Source of the DNA: Coprinopsis marcescibilis
Taxonomy: Eukaryota > Basidiomycota > Agaricomycetes > Agaricales > Psathyrellaceae
DNA length: 64,000 nucleotides
NCBI GenBank assembly: GCA_004369085.1
Contig: ML210185.1
Span: forward strand, 62,001 to 126,000
Direction of reading: 5' to 3'
In this document: one piece after another, positions 1 through 11,379 of the stretch
Position numbering within the stretch: position 1 is the first letter of the stretch
Layout: the number at the start of each line of letters is the position of its first letter
Notes under the pieces: generated by a model
What the model saw: only the letters and a program-made list of their open reading frames with translations
Told to the model about the DNA's origin: nothing
Database searches by the model: none
Translations under genes and position numbers: made by a program

Positions 1-411
1 CTTCTCTCGAGGTTTTGTTTTGTTAACATAACTCAAAATCTTGGGAGGAGGTTGCGTCTGATACTAATAGTGCAACTGTAGTAATCTGAGTTGGAACACA
101 ACTGATGATACCCTGCGCCAAGTCAGTTTTGTTAGAAGACTAATAACGATATAGTGGATCTCAATGTCTGTTAACAATATTATAGGCGTTTTCGGATTTT
201 GGCAGTGTTGTCGATGTGCGCTATTCTCTCTCTCACTCTCTCTGTCTCCCATCCCTTGATCACTCCCCGTTTCGCCGATACCCCTTTTTTTTTTGCGATG
301 GGTTTTTTTTTCTTCTTGCGATGTGCAATTGCGGCCCCGTTTGCTGATCTCTACCGAACTCCATTGTTCTTTGCCATGAGTGCGACTGCTGATACTTTTG
401 ATGTGATCTAG

Positions 412-852
412 TCCATCGTCATGCGCGATCGTGATACTGGCCGCTCTCGAGGATTTGGTTTCGTGACCTATAACACTGGCGAAGAGGCCAATGCCGCCAT
501 CAGCGGACTTAATGAACAGGAATTAGATGGACGAAGGATCAAGGTCAACCTTGCTAATGCCCGAGGTTCGCATCCATGACAACTGTATATGTGTGTGCCT
601 GATATCTGATACGTATCAGCAGGTGGAGGTGGTGGTGGTGGCGGAAGCTACGGCGGCGGCGGAGGAGGAGGAGGAGGCTATGGCGGCGGAGGCTACAGCG
701 GTGGCGGCGGCTACACTGGCGGCGGAGGAGGCTACAGCGGTGGAGGCTACCAAGGTGGTGCTGGTGGAGGCTACCAAGGTGGAGGCGGCTACCAAGGCGG
801 AGGCGGCTACCAACAAGGTGGCGGAGGAGGCTACGGAGGCCAAGGATACTAA
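412..852 (+). CDS. Glycine-rich RRM RNA-binding protein, 3' part
   Basis: Partial gene; the N-terminal half of the RRM is not resolved and probably runs off the left edge. Exon 412-565 starts after a ctag acceptor and encodes SIVMRDRDTGRSRGFGFVTY, the classic RNP1 block (RGFGFVTY), then GLNEQELDGRRIKVNLANAR, the end of an RRM. A 57-nt intron (566-622) follows, then an exon to 852 that is almost pure Gly/Tyr/Ser with GGGGY and GGYQ repeats, ending GGQGY and stop. This is the layout of small glycine-rich RNA-binding proteins that chaperone or regulate RNA, often in cold or stress responses (family knowledge). Bases 1-11 may be the end of a preceding exon (reads FSR), which would make the next intron long, about 400 nt, but the phase does not close, so a missing mini-exon is possible. 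The repeat continues as a long antisense Ala/Ser ORF, which is a shadow. Confidence 0.85.
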
Positions 853-1184
853 TGGTTTGTCTTTTTTGAACTAGTGAACGAATCCAAACTGACTGTTTGC
901 CAGGCTTTTAGCGAAAAACTCTATGCCTCCTTTTCTTTTCTTTCTGTTATCTGTGTATCACTAGTGTAGCTGCACGCGATGTATTCTAGTTCACTTTCTT
1001 GCACAACCCATCATTTGCAAACCAAACCAAACCAAATCATTATGTCAGCTGGTTCGCGTCCAAATTGGGAACTTGGGAATAATTCAACCTGCGTGGGTTG
1101 CTCCTGTTCACATTGACCTCGCTCCCGTCGATACCTTTCTCTCTCTCTCTCTCTCTCTCTCTTCCTCTCTGCTCGTTGCCAGCG
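853..1184. other. Intergenic region with (CT)n tract
   Basis: 3' flank of the RRM gene and 5' leader of the HMG gene. It contains a pure CT dinucleotide run at about 1138-1165, only 20 nt upstream of the HMG start codon. Pyrimidine-rich leaders are common before fungal start sites. No coding feature is seen. Confidence 0.6.
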
Positions 1185-2801
1185 ATGGCAGGGCCTATAC
1201 GCTCAGAGCCCAGGTCTGAAACACGCGCTGCAATCGCCCAAATGTCCACAGCAGTTCCTGTCACCGCACCTCGCCCGCCCAACGCTTGGATCTTGTATCG
1301 CTCAGACAAGCTCAAGCAGCTCCCAGAACCTGCAAAAGGCGAACCAAAAAGAGCCCAGGCAGATGTCTCTCGTCTTATATCCACCATGTGGAGGAACGAA
1401 TCGGATGCGACGCGTGCATACTATGAGCAGCTGGCAGATCTCAGAAAGGCCGAACACTCGCTAATGTACCCAGGATATCGATACGTACCGATGAAAAAGG
1501 AGGAAAGGGCAGCTCTCAGGGAACAGCGAAAGTTAGAAAAGGAACAGGGCAAGAAAAATCGCCAGAACCAGCGCCCCCATCGCGGCACATCCTCACAACC
1601 TCAACCCTCGTCGAGCACTGCACCAACGCCTGTCCCATCCTCTGCCTTGCAGATCTTCCCACCAATCAAGGCCGGAACCGTATACTATCCTATGGAGCTC
1701 TTTGGCGTAGCTGGTCCCTCGCCACCGGTGTCTGCCGCATCGTCGCCAGAACCAACCTCCAGTCCTGAATACACCACATCAGAAGAAGAACTCAACGACA
1801 CCAATCCTCCAACCACCAAAACTAGTCCTCAGCCCAGTTCATCTGCAAACCCGTATCTGGTATACTTTAACCCTGGCGGTAAACACCAATCTCAACCAAC
1901 ATTCCCAACCACCTTCACCTTCGTTCCTCAACCATCGACCTCGGCATCTGCCACACCCCTACTTCAGTCACCTCTCGTTCAACAACCCCAGCTGGAGCCA
2001 AGTCAGGCCAACGATCATCTCCAACTCCCTTCATCCACCAGCCATGTCGATTATTCCTCAATCATGGACAACGCCAACCAGTTCCAGAATATCGAGCAAC
2101 ATCATCAAGGGTTCCAGCTTCCGCCTCTCCTGGACAACGTAAGTCTCTCCACACCGTCTCGCCTAGCTTGCTCTGACCACATTTTGCAGTTGACATTCGA
2201 CGTTGACCAAGACTTTTTCGCTTCTGCCAATGCCCTGCTCGACCCCAACAGCTCCATGGGCAACAGTCTCGACGCACTTTTCGTCTCGGATAATATCTTT
2301 TCCCTCAACAACATCAACCCCGACTTGTTCCAACCACTACCAACCGGAGGGGAGCTCCTCATCAACCTTGGCGGTGAATATCCTGACATGGATTTTTCCG
2401 CGTTGATCGACATGGGAATGCTGGACCCCACAATGAACTCGAATCCATCGCTTCTGCTCAATCCAGAGCCCAACAGGGCCGACGATAATCTCTATTCGTC
2501 GAACAACGACCTTGACCAATCTGGACTTTACGAGCTCTTGAGCACGTCCTTGGAAGAGTACTCGTCCTCCCCCTCGACTAGTTCCCAGCACTCCATGCCG
2601 CCCACACCCGCGCCTCTGCAGCCTGCTCTTTCCGTCGACCTCAGCAATACCGAGAGTCAAAAGTCGACCTCTGCGTATGTCCCACCATCTGGGGCGGCTC
2701 AGGCGTCCTCACGGCGCGTCGGCGGCAGCTGGAAGCCACCACCATTCATTCACAATGAAGGTTCTTTGGACAACATGTCTGTCATGCTATCTGCATCCTA
2801 A
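1185..2801 (+). CDS. HMG-box (MATA_HMG-type) transcription factor
   Basis: About 521 residues after removal of one intron. Residues 30-106 form an HMG box of the fungal mating-type/Ste11 class: RPPNAWILYRSDK, then QADVSRLISTMWRNES, then YEQLADLRKAEHSLMYPGY. The motif RPPNAWILYR is typical of sequence-specific HMG factors binding ACAAT/ACAAAG-like sites (family knowledge). A basic stretch (KKEERAALREQRKLEKEQ) follows, then a long Ser/Pro/Thr-rich, probably activating, C-terminal region. The ATG at 1185 follows a (CT)n leader; an in-frame upstream ATG at 1098 would add a low-complexity Leu/Ser stretch and is less likely. An intron at 2139-2189 has perfect gtaagt and ttgcag ends but is 51 nt long and stop-free, so retention keeps frame. 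It could be a Prf1/Ste11-like pheromone or fruiting regulator, but the target is unknown. Confidence 0.82.
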   Translation: MAGPIRSEPRSETRAAIAQMSTAVPVTAPRPPNAWILYRSDKLKQLPEPAKGEPKRAQADVSRLISTMWRNESDATRAYYEQLADLRKAEHSLMYPGYRYVPMKKEERAALREQRKLEKEQGKKNRQNQRPHRGTSSQPQPSSSTAPTPVPSSALQIFPPIKAGTVYYPMELFGVAGPSPPVSAASSPEPTSSPEYTTSEEELNDTNPPTTKTSPQPSSSANPYLVYFNPGGKHQSQPTFPTTFTFVPQPSTSASATPLLQSPLVQQPQLEPSQANDHLQLPSSTSHVDYSSIMDNANQFQNIEQHHQGFQLPPLLDNVSLSTPSRLACSDHILQLTFDVDQDFFASANALLDPNSSMGNSLDALFVSDNIFSLNNINPDLFQPLPTGGELLINLGGEYPDMDFSALIDMGMLDPTMNSNPSLLLNPEPNRADDNLYSSNNDLDQSGLYELLSTSLEEYSSSPSTSSQHSMPPTPAPLQPALSVDLSNTESQKSTSAYVPPSGAAQASSRRVGGSWKPPPFIHNEGSLDNMSVMLSAS

Positions 2802-3481
2802 GTCAATTCGCTGTCTCACGCATTTCATTACCACTTTGCTCTATCGTTATCTCGCTGTTTCCCTTTGCTATCTTGTACCATCTATCGCTACTTGTTTTCT
2901 TTATTACTCTTTCCTTCATCGTCGTTTTGCTTTTTTCTTTCGGTTCTTTGAACGCTTTTTCATGTCGATTGTTGCATCATCCCCGCTCTGCGCTACCTCC
3001 TTCGCTACACACATGCAACCGTTCTCTCTCTAGCTCTCATGTACTCTGTCTTTTGCTCATCTAGTAGTACCCAAATTGTAACGACTGTATTTAATGACAC
3101 CGGACCTTTTTTTCGTTTCAATTCCGCTTCCTTCACACGCAAAACTATTTTCCGCGCCTCGTGTCGCCCGAATTGGCTTGTTTGGCTGATTCGAGTCGGC
3201 TCGACTCGGGCATCCGCGTCCAGATTTGGACAACAATGCTTTGGAGGATTGCATTGACTCGAATCCATCTTCCAATACACATTGTTTCCTAGTCTGGACC
3301 CGAAAACTCTCCACGTATGCTTCTCACATACGGCATGGTCTATTTTGCTTCCAACGGGGAACGTGTCCGAACTTGCAACGAAGATTGTTGTTGTATTCAA
3401 TATCGCAGACCCTACATACATAGATTATCGCTGCCAACGCCAGCCACCTATTAAAGATTTCCCAACGCGTCACGCATACGG
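2802..3481. other. Convergent intergenic region (HMG / ILV6)
   Basis: Shared 3' flank of the HMG gene (plus) and ILV6 (minus). The left half is strongly T/C-rich (about 2815-3060), as in fungal 3' UTRs. Short ORFs here lack codon structure and overlap each other. No gene, RNA or repeat is recognised. Confidence 0.5.
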
Positions 3482-4645
3482 TTAACCAGGGGGGAGGAGA
3501 CTGGCATCAACAGAACCTCCGTCATCAGCAGAGCCGGTTTCCTCATCTTCAGAGCGAATGGGGGTTCTGGGCATCGCCATGGTTCCTAAAGACGCGCAGG
3601 TAAGCGCCACATCCATGCAAGTCGCTATTAGAACTAACCTGTTCGAGCAGCTTCGAGAATACCGAACGGCTTCAAGAGATTCAGGTACGCCTCCACACGC
3701 GAAGTCTTGGCAGTAAGCTCGACAATGACACTGTGCTCGCTGACATCGACAATCTTGGCTCCAAACTGCTTCGAGAGGACGGAGATCGATTGCAGGTGCT
3801 GGTGCTTCAAGCGCAGAGCCTGCGAAGGTGTGATTGTGGGCTCGGGTTGAGCACTGCGTTCAAAGTTTTGCGCGATCTGGGCTTCGCGTTCAAGCTTGCT
3901 CGCCTCGGCCACCCGGTGCGGTTCGTGGAACGGTCCGCCCTGGAACTGCTGGTCGAGGTATTCAGGACCCAAGATGGAAACCTTTGCGAGCAAAAGTTCA
4001 CGGGACACGAGGCTTGTCTCGGTATAGTCCAACACTGCCCAGACGGGTACCTTGAAATCCAATTCCCACATCAGCTATCGGCCGAACGGACGCGATAATG
4101 CAAATGCGCACGCACCAGGTCCTCCAGCTGCCTTCTCGCCTGTTCAACGACAGCGTCCTGTCCGTTGAGCACGAGACACATGCGACTCAAGTCCCGGATT
4201 TCAGTGCGGCATACGACCAACGATTCAATGTTGAATCCACGGCCGGCCAGAATTCCAGATACCCGGGAAAGCACACCAGGCTCGTTCTGCACGAGACAGT
4301 TGAGGATGTGTCTGTAGATTCGTCAGGTGCATGTTCATATCAAAATAAGATTTGCCTTGACTTTTTGTATGGTTGCAAGTTGGGAGGAGGGGTGTTGTAG
4401 AGGATGTTGGTTACAGCTTCTTCAGCACTTCGACGTGGCAGCTCTTGTGCAGGGAGAGGAGGGGGTCTATGTCTCTGGAGCTTCTTGTATTCCAAAGCAG
4501 AGGTCGAATCATCTATCGGCCTTGGAGGTATTGGCGCTTTCGAACCATCATCCTTCCTCGCAACTCCGGAGGACGAGAACAGACGCGCCGAGCTTCGCAG
4601 ACCGAGGCTGCGGGCTCCAGCACGACAGACAGACGGCAAGACCAT
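3482..4645 (-). CDS. ILV6: Acetolactate synthase small (regulatory) subunit
   Basis: Mitochondrial regulatory subunit of acetohydroxyacid synthase, which confers valine feedback on the first step of branched-chain amino-acid synthesis. My four-exon model (4645-4362, 4311-4116, 4050-3639, 3585-3482) gives 331 residues and closes in frame. The N-terminus is Arg/Ser-rich (SVCRAGARSLGLRSSARLF), a likely mitochondrial presequence. The ACT domain begins at about residue 95: HILNCLVQNEPGVLSRVSG, GRGFNIESLVV, then LEDLVPVWAVLDYT. The C-terminal domain carries RLKHQHL, VELTAKTSRVEAYLNLL and PFGILEAARTG, the Ilv6 signature, and ends in a short acidic tail. The exon1/exon2 junction has no good GT donor: either gtcaag at 4361 or a GC-AG intron is needed; the former restores the family sequence PYKKHILNC. 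It lies 153 bp downstream of COG5 in the same direction. Confidence 0.93.
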
Positions 4646-4798
4646 TATATGCTCCTAAATTTGCTGGTTATATCCACAAACGTTCAGAAACCAGAACACA
4701 TACGAACCTTTGGACGCACAGAACAGAACTTAAAATTCGAATTTCGGGGATTTCAATTCTGACTCCTTCAAGTTATTCCCCAGAAGCACGTGATTCGA

Positions 4799-7700
4799 TT
4801 ATTTACGTAATTGACGACAATTCTGCATAACGCTTCTCGCTAACTCGACATACTCGCTCGCTTCAGCGACATCGCGGCCTTCCGTCTCTGAAATCTTCTC
4901 CCAGTGCGTAAGACCACCATCTATAAGAGTCCAAGATTCCTCCTCCGTGTGCTCGTCGAGCCACCGCACGTATTCTGATTCTTGCCATCCATGCAATTTG
5001 TGTGGAAGCGGGACTAGGGACCGGACTAGAATGTGGTGCAGGACAACAATCGGCGGCAAACCTTGGGTTAGTTCCGGTTTCGATAGTTGACTATTCTCCA
5101 GGAAGAGCATAGGTCTGTGATAAGCGTGAATACAGATTTAGGGTTTCCAAGTGCTAGGTGCAAAACTCACCGCATCGCACGCAGCGCATGGTATTCATCA
5201 ATCGTCTGAAGATTTTCATCTCGCTTTCCCTTCTCAGCCATGAACGAATTCAACGCAAATTCAAGCTCGGCCATGTCGCTGGTCATCTGAAGCTTTCCAC
5301 CCTCACTTAACGGCTTGGCAATCGAGATATGCAACAAGTAATTTCTTATTGTGAATTTGGCGATGGATATGACCCTAAAAGTCGACAATGAGTTCACCGT
5401 TATTGACCAAAACTGAACACTTGCCATGCTCTACCAGCTTCTCCCAGAGAGTACTCATCGAGAATTTCGGATTTGATAAAGCCTAGTTTATCCGTCAGTT
5501 CTCTCATGCACAGACTTGGTCCTCCAGGCATAGAGCCCTTCTGCCCGAAGTCGATCCGGTGGACTTTTGCTAAAATCGCGCTGATCTCCCGTTGTATGGC
5601 ATTTTGCATTGGCTCAATGATGTCGTTGTATAACAGTTGTGTTTTCTGCCAATCAGTCGGAAAGGGTCGAAACGGAACATGACGCAATCTCTCACCTTGA
5701 TTGAGGGCTGTATTAGCCTGAAAACCGCCTCTACGTGCTCACTCTCTAGCCTCTTTAGTCTAAGAGAGACGTGATGCACAAATGTCGCAAGTTGGGCGTT
5801 CAGGATCTGCTGTGCCGTAGCTGACGGGCCAAGAAGTGCAGTTGCAGAACGATCTCTAACCACCTGCGGAGAACATCGTTCAAATCGTTCAATAAGTAGA
5901 AAAACACTGGCATTGCCTCTTACCATTGCCTCCACCTTGACAAGCATGCCATCCAAGCACGAAGACGCGTTCTTCGCCACAGATCGCACAAGCAAGGGAT
6001 CAAATTTGGCGGAATCTAGTTCATTCATAACATTCCTTGTCACGTTTGACGCGTCGTTGATCGTAGGTGGGGAACGAGAACCTCCGGCAAAGGCTTGCGT
6101 CACAGCATCATTCAGTTTGTTGGCTGAACGAGCAAGGTATTGCGTTTCAATGTTGGCCAGGGATCGAAGGACAAGAATGGTTTCAGGACTTGAAGGCATT
6201 TCGTCAAACGAGCGTTGCTTCAAGTCAGAGACAACAAGACAAACCTCTGGAACGAGTCGGAATATACGGTGTCGGTGTGGACGGCAATCCTACTAAAAAA
6301 CTGGTGGAACAAGCGAAGCAGTTTTGGGTAGCCACCGACGAGGGCCTGTTGTAGGAATGCGGATGCTGATCACGAATTAGCTCATCCGATGTCAAATGTG
6401 ACTAGGCCCGCTTACCTTTCGTAGAATCTTTGAAATGCTTGTCCAGAGATTGCCCTAGTGCCAGCCAAAAGATCGAACTGGGTTTATTATCGAGCACCTG
6501 CATCGAAGAGGTTGGACAATGATGAACCGATATTAATACAACGACCCCTTACCTTTACGACGTCGTCCAAGAAGTTGACCTGAGACGTTGGGTCCTTCTT
6601 GATTTTAAGAACCTTCTCGAGCGCATACACCTAGTCGTGCCGAATGGTTGGCACAATGGCAAATAACGATATGCTGGAACTCTCACTTTGATACACCCCT
6701 CCGACATTTCATCAAACATATTCTCCAGCCTCGACCACAATGCGGACGTCCATTGAGGTGCCGTGGTACTGGTTGGTTCTGTGCGAACCCGTGATCTGTA
6801 TGACGAGCTGGCCGTTGGTTCTAAATACTTTTGTGAGATTCCGGTCGGCAGAGTACACGGGCGACTGAGTACCGACGACAACATCTTTGGATAGTTTGGA
6901 CAAATCGAAGGCTGCCCTCGTTCTGTCCTCAATAGACTGGGATAGGCTTGACAAAAGGTCGCGGACCAGCGTCGCCAGAACCCCGAGATTGAAGGCTGTT
7001 TGTAGAGAAGATGCTAAAAGGGTTGGGGACTAGGGATCTTATTAGGCTTCGTTGCGTGAGCGCAGCTAGAATGGGGGCATACCAAGGTCCTCAGGCCAGT
7101 TGCAACCATCTGCTCCATCTCACCGTTGACTTGGTCCCGTGCGTCCTCAATAAACTCTTCAAAGGCTGCGACCGCAGTGATGTTCCGTAGTGATACCCCT
7201 CCGGAGGTTTCTGTGGACTCTGCCTGCGTGGTATTTCCATTCAACAGTACCGCTTAGTTAATGAGTGTCAGCGCGCACATGGATAAAACCAGCATAGTAG
7301 CTCACAGATTTCGGAAATGGTTAGTGCAGCCTTGGCGATGGCACGTTCCTTATCATCCTCGATTTCTATGCTTTGATAGACGGCAGCGGATGCTAGTCCC
7401 GATAATTCATCTGCTGAAGATTTGTCTTTCTTCTTCTCATCTATGCTGGCTTGCATCTCTTTCATTTGAAGCTGCAGTCGACGGGCGAGGATAACGAATC
7501 GAGATGTGCGCCGGAGGATATCAGAAGCTTGTTGAAGTTTCTTCAGTCGCGTAACAAGAAGTTGTAAGGTGTCATAGGGGACATGGACTTTCTGCTGGAG
7601 TCTTGAATTGGGTTAGCTGGTGCTACACGCGATGTGAGTTGCAAGTCAGGGTCAAGATGCGTACTTGTCCAGAGAATTGTTCAGTTCAGCGAGGCCAGAT

Positions 7701-8207
7701 CTGACGGAGACGAGAGATCCAGACAGGCTGTTGGCGCTTGCGGCTTGTACCAACAGGTCTTCATGGTGTGCCGTGACCTAGATGAAGGTGAACCAAGGCT
7801 TCGACCACAGAAACCGCGACCAACTCTACCAGACTTTTGATCTGCTTCGACACATCCTCAATGCCAAAGGTAAGCTTTGAGATTGCCACTGAGATGTCCT
7901 CTTTTCCTATAGGATCCTGGAAGGTGCTCTTTGAGGACTTGCCATAGGCCGGTTTGTGGTCTGCCGTGGGTGGATATGACTCTCCAGCAAGGATCGCGTT
8001 CGCATATTCGTTTGGATCGAAATCGACATTAGCAAAGACAGAATAGTCTGGAGATATATGTTTGTTCAGGTGGTGTTAACAACGAAGAAGACACGTCGTA
8101 CCTGCCATAGATCGCAGACTGGCCAAGGACAAGGGATATTGATTAGCTAAGTTCGAGTTACTGGCGCTGGCGGAGCTTGTTGTCGATGTTCCCTCTATCA
8201 TCATCAT
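4799..8207 (-). CDS. COG5: Conserved oligomeric Golgi complex subunit 5
   Basis: Subunit of the COG tethering complex for retrograde intra-Golgi vesicle traffic. The gene is cut by roughly a dozen short introns. The N-terminal exons read DYSVFANVDFDPNEYANAIL, then DISVAISKLTFGIEDVSKQI, TAHHEDLLVQAASANSLSGS and LVSVRSGLAELNNSLDK, the diagnostic Cog5 N-terminal helical bundle, followed by RRTSRFVILARRLQLQMKEM. Middle exons are helical without obvious motifs. The C-terminal exon reads GLPPIVVLHHILVRS, LPHKLHGWQESEYVRWLDEH and SWTLIDGGLTHWEKISE, matching Cog5 C-termini. The first of three consecutive ATGs (8207) opens the frame. It is divergent from the CipC-like gene, with 223 bp between start codons. 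Exact internal exon borders were not all resolved. Confidence 0.88.
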
Positions 8208-8430
8208 GTGTCCATACTCATCTCTGATGTCACAGCACCTGGGTCCTGGATCTCAGCGTCTATACTGCAATGGGGTACAGCCTGCGGAGTGGACCTAGGA
8301 AGCTACAAAAGAACTCGCATCTACAGCGTGGGCTTGCCTCGTGTTCTACATTTAAAGCTCTTTCACCAGAAATTTGGCCTTCTTCAGTTCCCTTCCTCCG
8401 CTCATTCCCCGCTGAGAACGGCTCTTATCG

Positions 8431-9976
8431 ATGGCATTCCCTCAATACCAGCAGCCAGGGCAACCAGGATGGGCCGCTGGTCAGGTGAGTGTACTTTCTC
8501 GCATGTCCGCCACAGTCGATGTTGAATGACTATGGTTAGTATCCAAGTCAATACGGAGGGCTTCCCCCTGCACCGAGTTTCCAGCCGCAATCCACTTGTG
8601 AGTTAAGCGCCGAAAGCTTCCGCTCACGAGGACATCCGTGCTCATCCATGTGTAATAAGGGGGTGGTCTTGATTTCTATCGTGCTCATGCACCAACCAAC
8701 CACGACCCGTAAGCATTCCCGTCTTCAAATCGTCTCCTCTCGGGTCTATAACTCCAACCACACTGTGGTTCCCGAATTCGATAGATCGCTCTTCAATGTT
8801 GCGTGGGATCGGGTCCGTCAGTTCGACCCTGTGAATGCTCAGGCTGGCGGGTTGGGGGTCGGCCTGCATGAAGCAAGGCATTGGCATCGAAGGGCCTATG
8901 GAGGCGTGGTATAATAGCCATCTCATTTCTCAGGATTTACGTCTGACTCCTATGAAATAACAGAACGAATTAACGCTTATGGCCCCAGCAGAGGTTGGAC
9001 ACGCTGCAGCATACGAAGCCTATAGAACTTGGTCTCAAAACCAATCCATGTACGAACCCTTTGGCGGCGATATTGAAAGACAACGTGAAGGGCTTATCGG
9101 CCTGGCGGTAGCTGAGTGTATGAGTCATTTCGATTTTGCAGAGCCACCCACTGATATTTATATTTAGCGAGTCGCTTGTTGAGTTTCGCTGGGCGTTTAG
9201 GAGATGCATATGCTCGGTCTATGGCATCCGACGCTGCAGCTCATACCGCATCTCACATCTTCTACCAGGTTTGCTTATTTGAACTTGGAAAGCGTTGACC
9301 ATAATGACAACTTGCTTTTCAGCGCCGGCGGGATGACGAGTACTACCGCCACCGCGGAAGGTCACGATCTCGAGGCAGGTACGACGACCGTGACTGGGAC
9401 CGCGAAGGCGATTACAGATACGACGATGATCGCGATGACATGCGGTACGACCAATACGACCACCGCGGTCGTTCACGATCTCGACATCGCTCCCGCTCTC
9501 GGCCTCGATCATATTCAGCGCATCCATACGATGTCCATGGTACGCCTTATCCTCAGCCTGGCATGCCACTCGGCGCGCCTGGAGCTTACCCCGGAGTACC
9601 GTCATATGCTGGAAGCGCAAGCGGGATGATCCCCCCGCCGCCTCCTCTCTCTGCAGGTGGATACTCCAACGGCTACCCACCATCTGGATACTATCCCGGA
9701 CAAGCTGGAAGTGCTTACGGTCAGGGGTATGCTCCCGGCATGTCAGTTCCCGGCTATCCTCCAAACCAACACATGGCTATACCGCTAGGGCATGCAGGTA
9801 GTACCGGCTCTGCTTACTCCTACGGTTCTCAGCCATACATGGGGACAGCAGGCAGTATAGGCAGCGCTGGAGTGCCCGTGGGTGGGACGACCATGCCCCA
9901 GGCGATTGTAATCCACAAATCAAGGCGACACAAGCATCATCATCACAGGTCCAGGTCTCGCGCAGGGTCGGAGTAG
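8431..9976 (+). CDS. CipC-like domain protein with RS and Gly/Tyr/Pro-rich tail
   Basis: Multi-exon gene read as: Pro/Gln-rich N-terminus (MAFPQYQQPGQPGWAAGQ), then GGLDFYRAHAPTNHDP, SLFNVAWDRVRQFDP, HEARHWHRRAYGGV, NELTLMAPAEVGHAAAYEAY, EPFGGDIERQREGLIGLAVA, and an Ala-rich helix. The E-[IV]-GHAAAYEAYR / REGLIGLAVAE blocks resemble the CipC/DUF3759 antibiotic-response proteins of fungi (moderate recognition). The last exon is an Arg/Asp/Ser-rich stretch (RSRSRGRYDDRDWDRE) followed by a Gly/Tyr/Pro low-complexity tail and a basic His-rich end (SRRHKHHHHRSRSRAGSE). Introns include 8709-8784. A soluble, stress-linked scaffold or phase-separating protein is possible; no catalytic motif is visible. 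Confidence 0.75.
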
Positions 9977-10379
9977 TGCTAGGGAACATCTTTCCCTCCC
10001 CTTTCAAATATGATTTACTTACCCTTGTATTCTATGGCCCTTTGCCTTATGTATGTGCTTGGGCTGGAGGGCACACCTGAAACATATCCTTGCGGCCGTG
10101 ATTGATCGTCCTGGTCCCGTATGGATATGGGGCAGTTACTACAGAGGCGATGTTGCTCAATGATGGCGACAAGGCAGTGCTGCGCTGCTGGGTTTCGTGA
10201 TGCTGATATCTCCGATCGGTGTTTGAATTCCTTGGGGGCCAGGTATATAACCCGAGAGCGCAGGACTGTTCTCCGTGATAGGCTGGTCCTGCCCCCAACG
10301 CTCAAGCTTTTTGAAACATCCCAGAGTTGATCTCTTCCAAACCACTTATTAGCCCCTTTCCCAACACAACACTACCAAC
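9977..10379 (+). promoter_or_regulatory. Promoter region of the four-TM gene, TATA box at 10244-10250
   Basis: A 403-bp spacer between two plus-strand genes. A consensus TATATAA lies at 10244-10250, 130 nt before the ATG at 10380, in a setting expected for a strong regulated fungal promoter. The leader just before the ATG is CA-rich (ccaacacaacactaccaac), typical for highly expressed fungal genes. No other feature is seen. Confidence 0.5.
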
Positions 10380-11055
10380 ATGACCGTTGAAACCGTTCGA
10401 ACCCGCACTTTCTGCTGCTGCATCCCTGTTAGGGTCGGAGTCATCGTAAGCAACCACCGTATCCTGAGCGCAGAACCCAAATGCTAACCTGCTCGACAGC
10501 TTCTTGCCCTTCTCGGTCTCATTGGCGGAGGTCTTATTTCAGCAGTATCCATCATTGCACTGAAGAAGTCACAAGGACTCGAAAAGTCTATGGCTCTTAA
10601 TGTCGCTGCATTCATAATCCTGAGTTTGGTATCGCTACTCGGGTGCGTTATAATATTTTCGAGCGGTCAAAAGCAGGCGTTAACCCTACCGCCCATCATT
10701 CTCTAGTTTGATTGGTGGAATTGCTCGCAAGCTCATTCTCGTTCGAATCTACTTCGGCCTCGTCATCTTCCAGCTCGCTTTCAGTTTCGCGGGCGGTATC
10801 TACGCCATCTACCGCGTGTTCCAGGACACTTCCAACTTTGTCAAGGAATGCGAACTCCCCGGCGCTGAGAACCCAGAGAAGGTTACCGAGTCATGTAACC
10901 AGGCTATTAAGCTCATCAAGGGCTTGATGATTACTGCATTCATTCTTGTATGGTTCCTTCAAGTCGGTGCCTGCGTTGTCGTCCATCGATATGGCAAGCA
11001 GCTCGAGGACGAGGAGGAGACCCGTTCCATTGTCAAGGACACCGAGACATGGTGA
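10380..11055 (+). CDS. Small four-transmembrane membrane protein
   Basis: Three exons encode about 180 residues: MTVETVRTRTFCCCIPVRVG, then TM1 (LLALLGLIGGGLISAVSIIA), TM2 (ALNVAAFIILSLVSLLGLIG), TM3 (FGLVIFQLAFSFAGGIYAIY), a loop with two Cys (KECELPGAENPEKVTESCNQ), and TM4 (LMITAFILVWFLQVGACVVV) with an acidic tail. The Cys-rich N-terminal FCCCIPVR looks palmitoylatable. The Cys pair in the TM3-TM4 loop is where a tetraspan would form a disulphide. Such proteins recur in Agaricomycetes without assigned function. The introns have clean gtaagc/cgacag and gtgcgt/ctctag borders. The upstream TATA box and CA-rich leader suggest regulated, possibly high, expression. Confidence 0.78.
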
Positions 11056-11379
11056 ACACTTCTCGCGACCTCGATGTACCCTAGATACCTACCACAGTAA
11101 TCACGTTGATATCCAATCAAGCACTTAACAGAATCTCGATAATATCACAAACATTAAAACTCTTCATTGTTGGTCGCTCATGCCTCGAATTTGGCGGTAA
11201 TCCATCCATCGACTGCCTGTCTGCCGAGTAAGCACTATTTCATTTCGAACACTGTCTGGATAAATCATTCCACAAATCACGGAGCTTCGGTAGTAACAGT
11301 ACAGATGATATGGATCAGTATTTAGGTATTATTGCTATTATGAATCACAGTTGGGTGCAAGAGTTAGTCGACCACTCGT
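11056..11379. other. Convergent intergenic spacer
   Basis: A 324-bp spacer between the stop of the four-TM gene (plus) and the stop of the CBM/DM9 gene (minus). Presumed 3' UTRs; nothing else recognised. Confidence 0.5.

Noticed and set aside
616..843. Antisense Ala/Ser/Val-rich ORF
   Set aside because: It is the reverse complement of the Gly-rich tail of the RRM protein; low-complexity shadow.
1098..1184. Upstream in-frame ATG for the HMG gene
   Set aside because: It would translate the CT-repeat leader as a Leu/Ser run; the ATG at 1185 is a cleaner start.
5913..6296. Plus-strand ORFs over COG5
   Set aside because: Lie antisense to COG5 exons and lack their own motifs.
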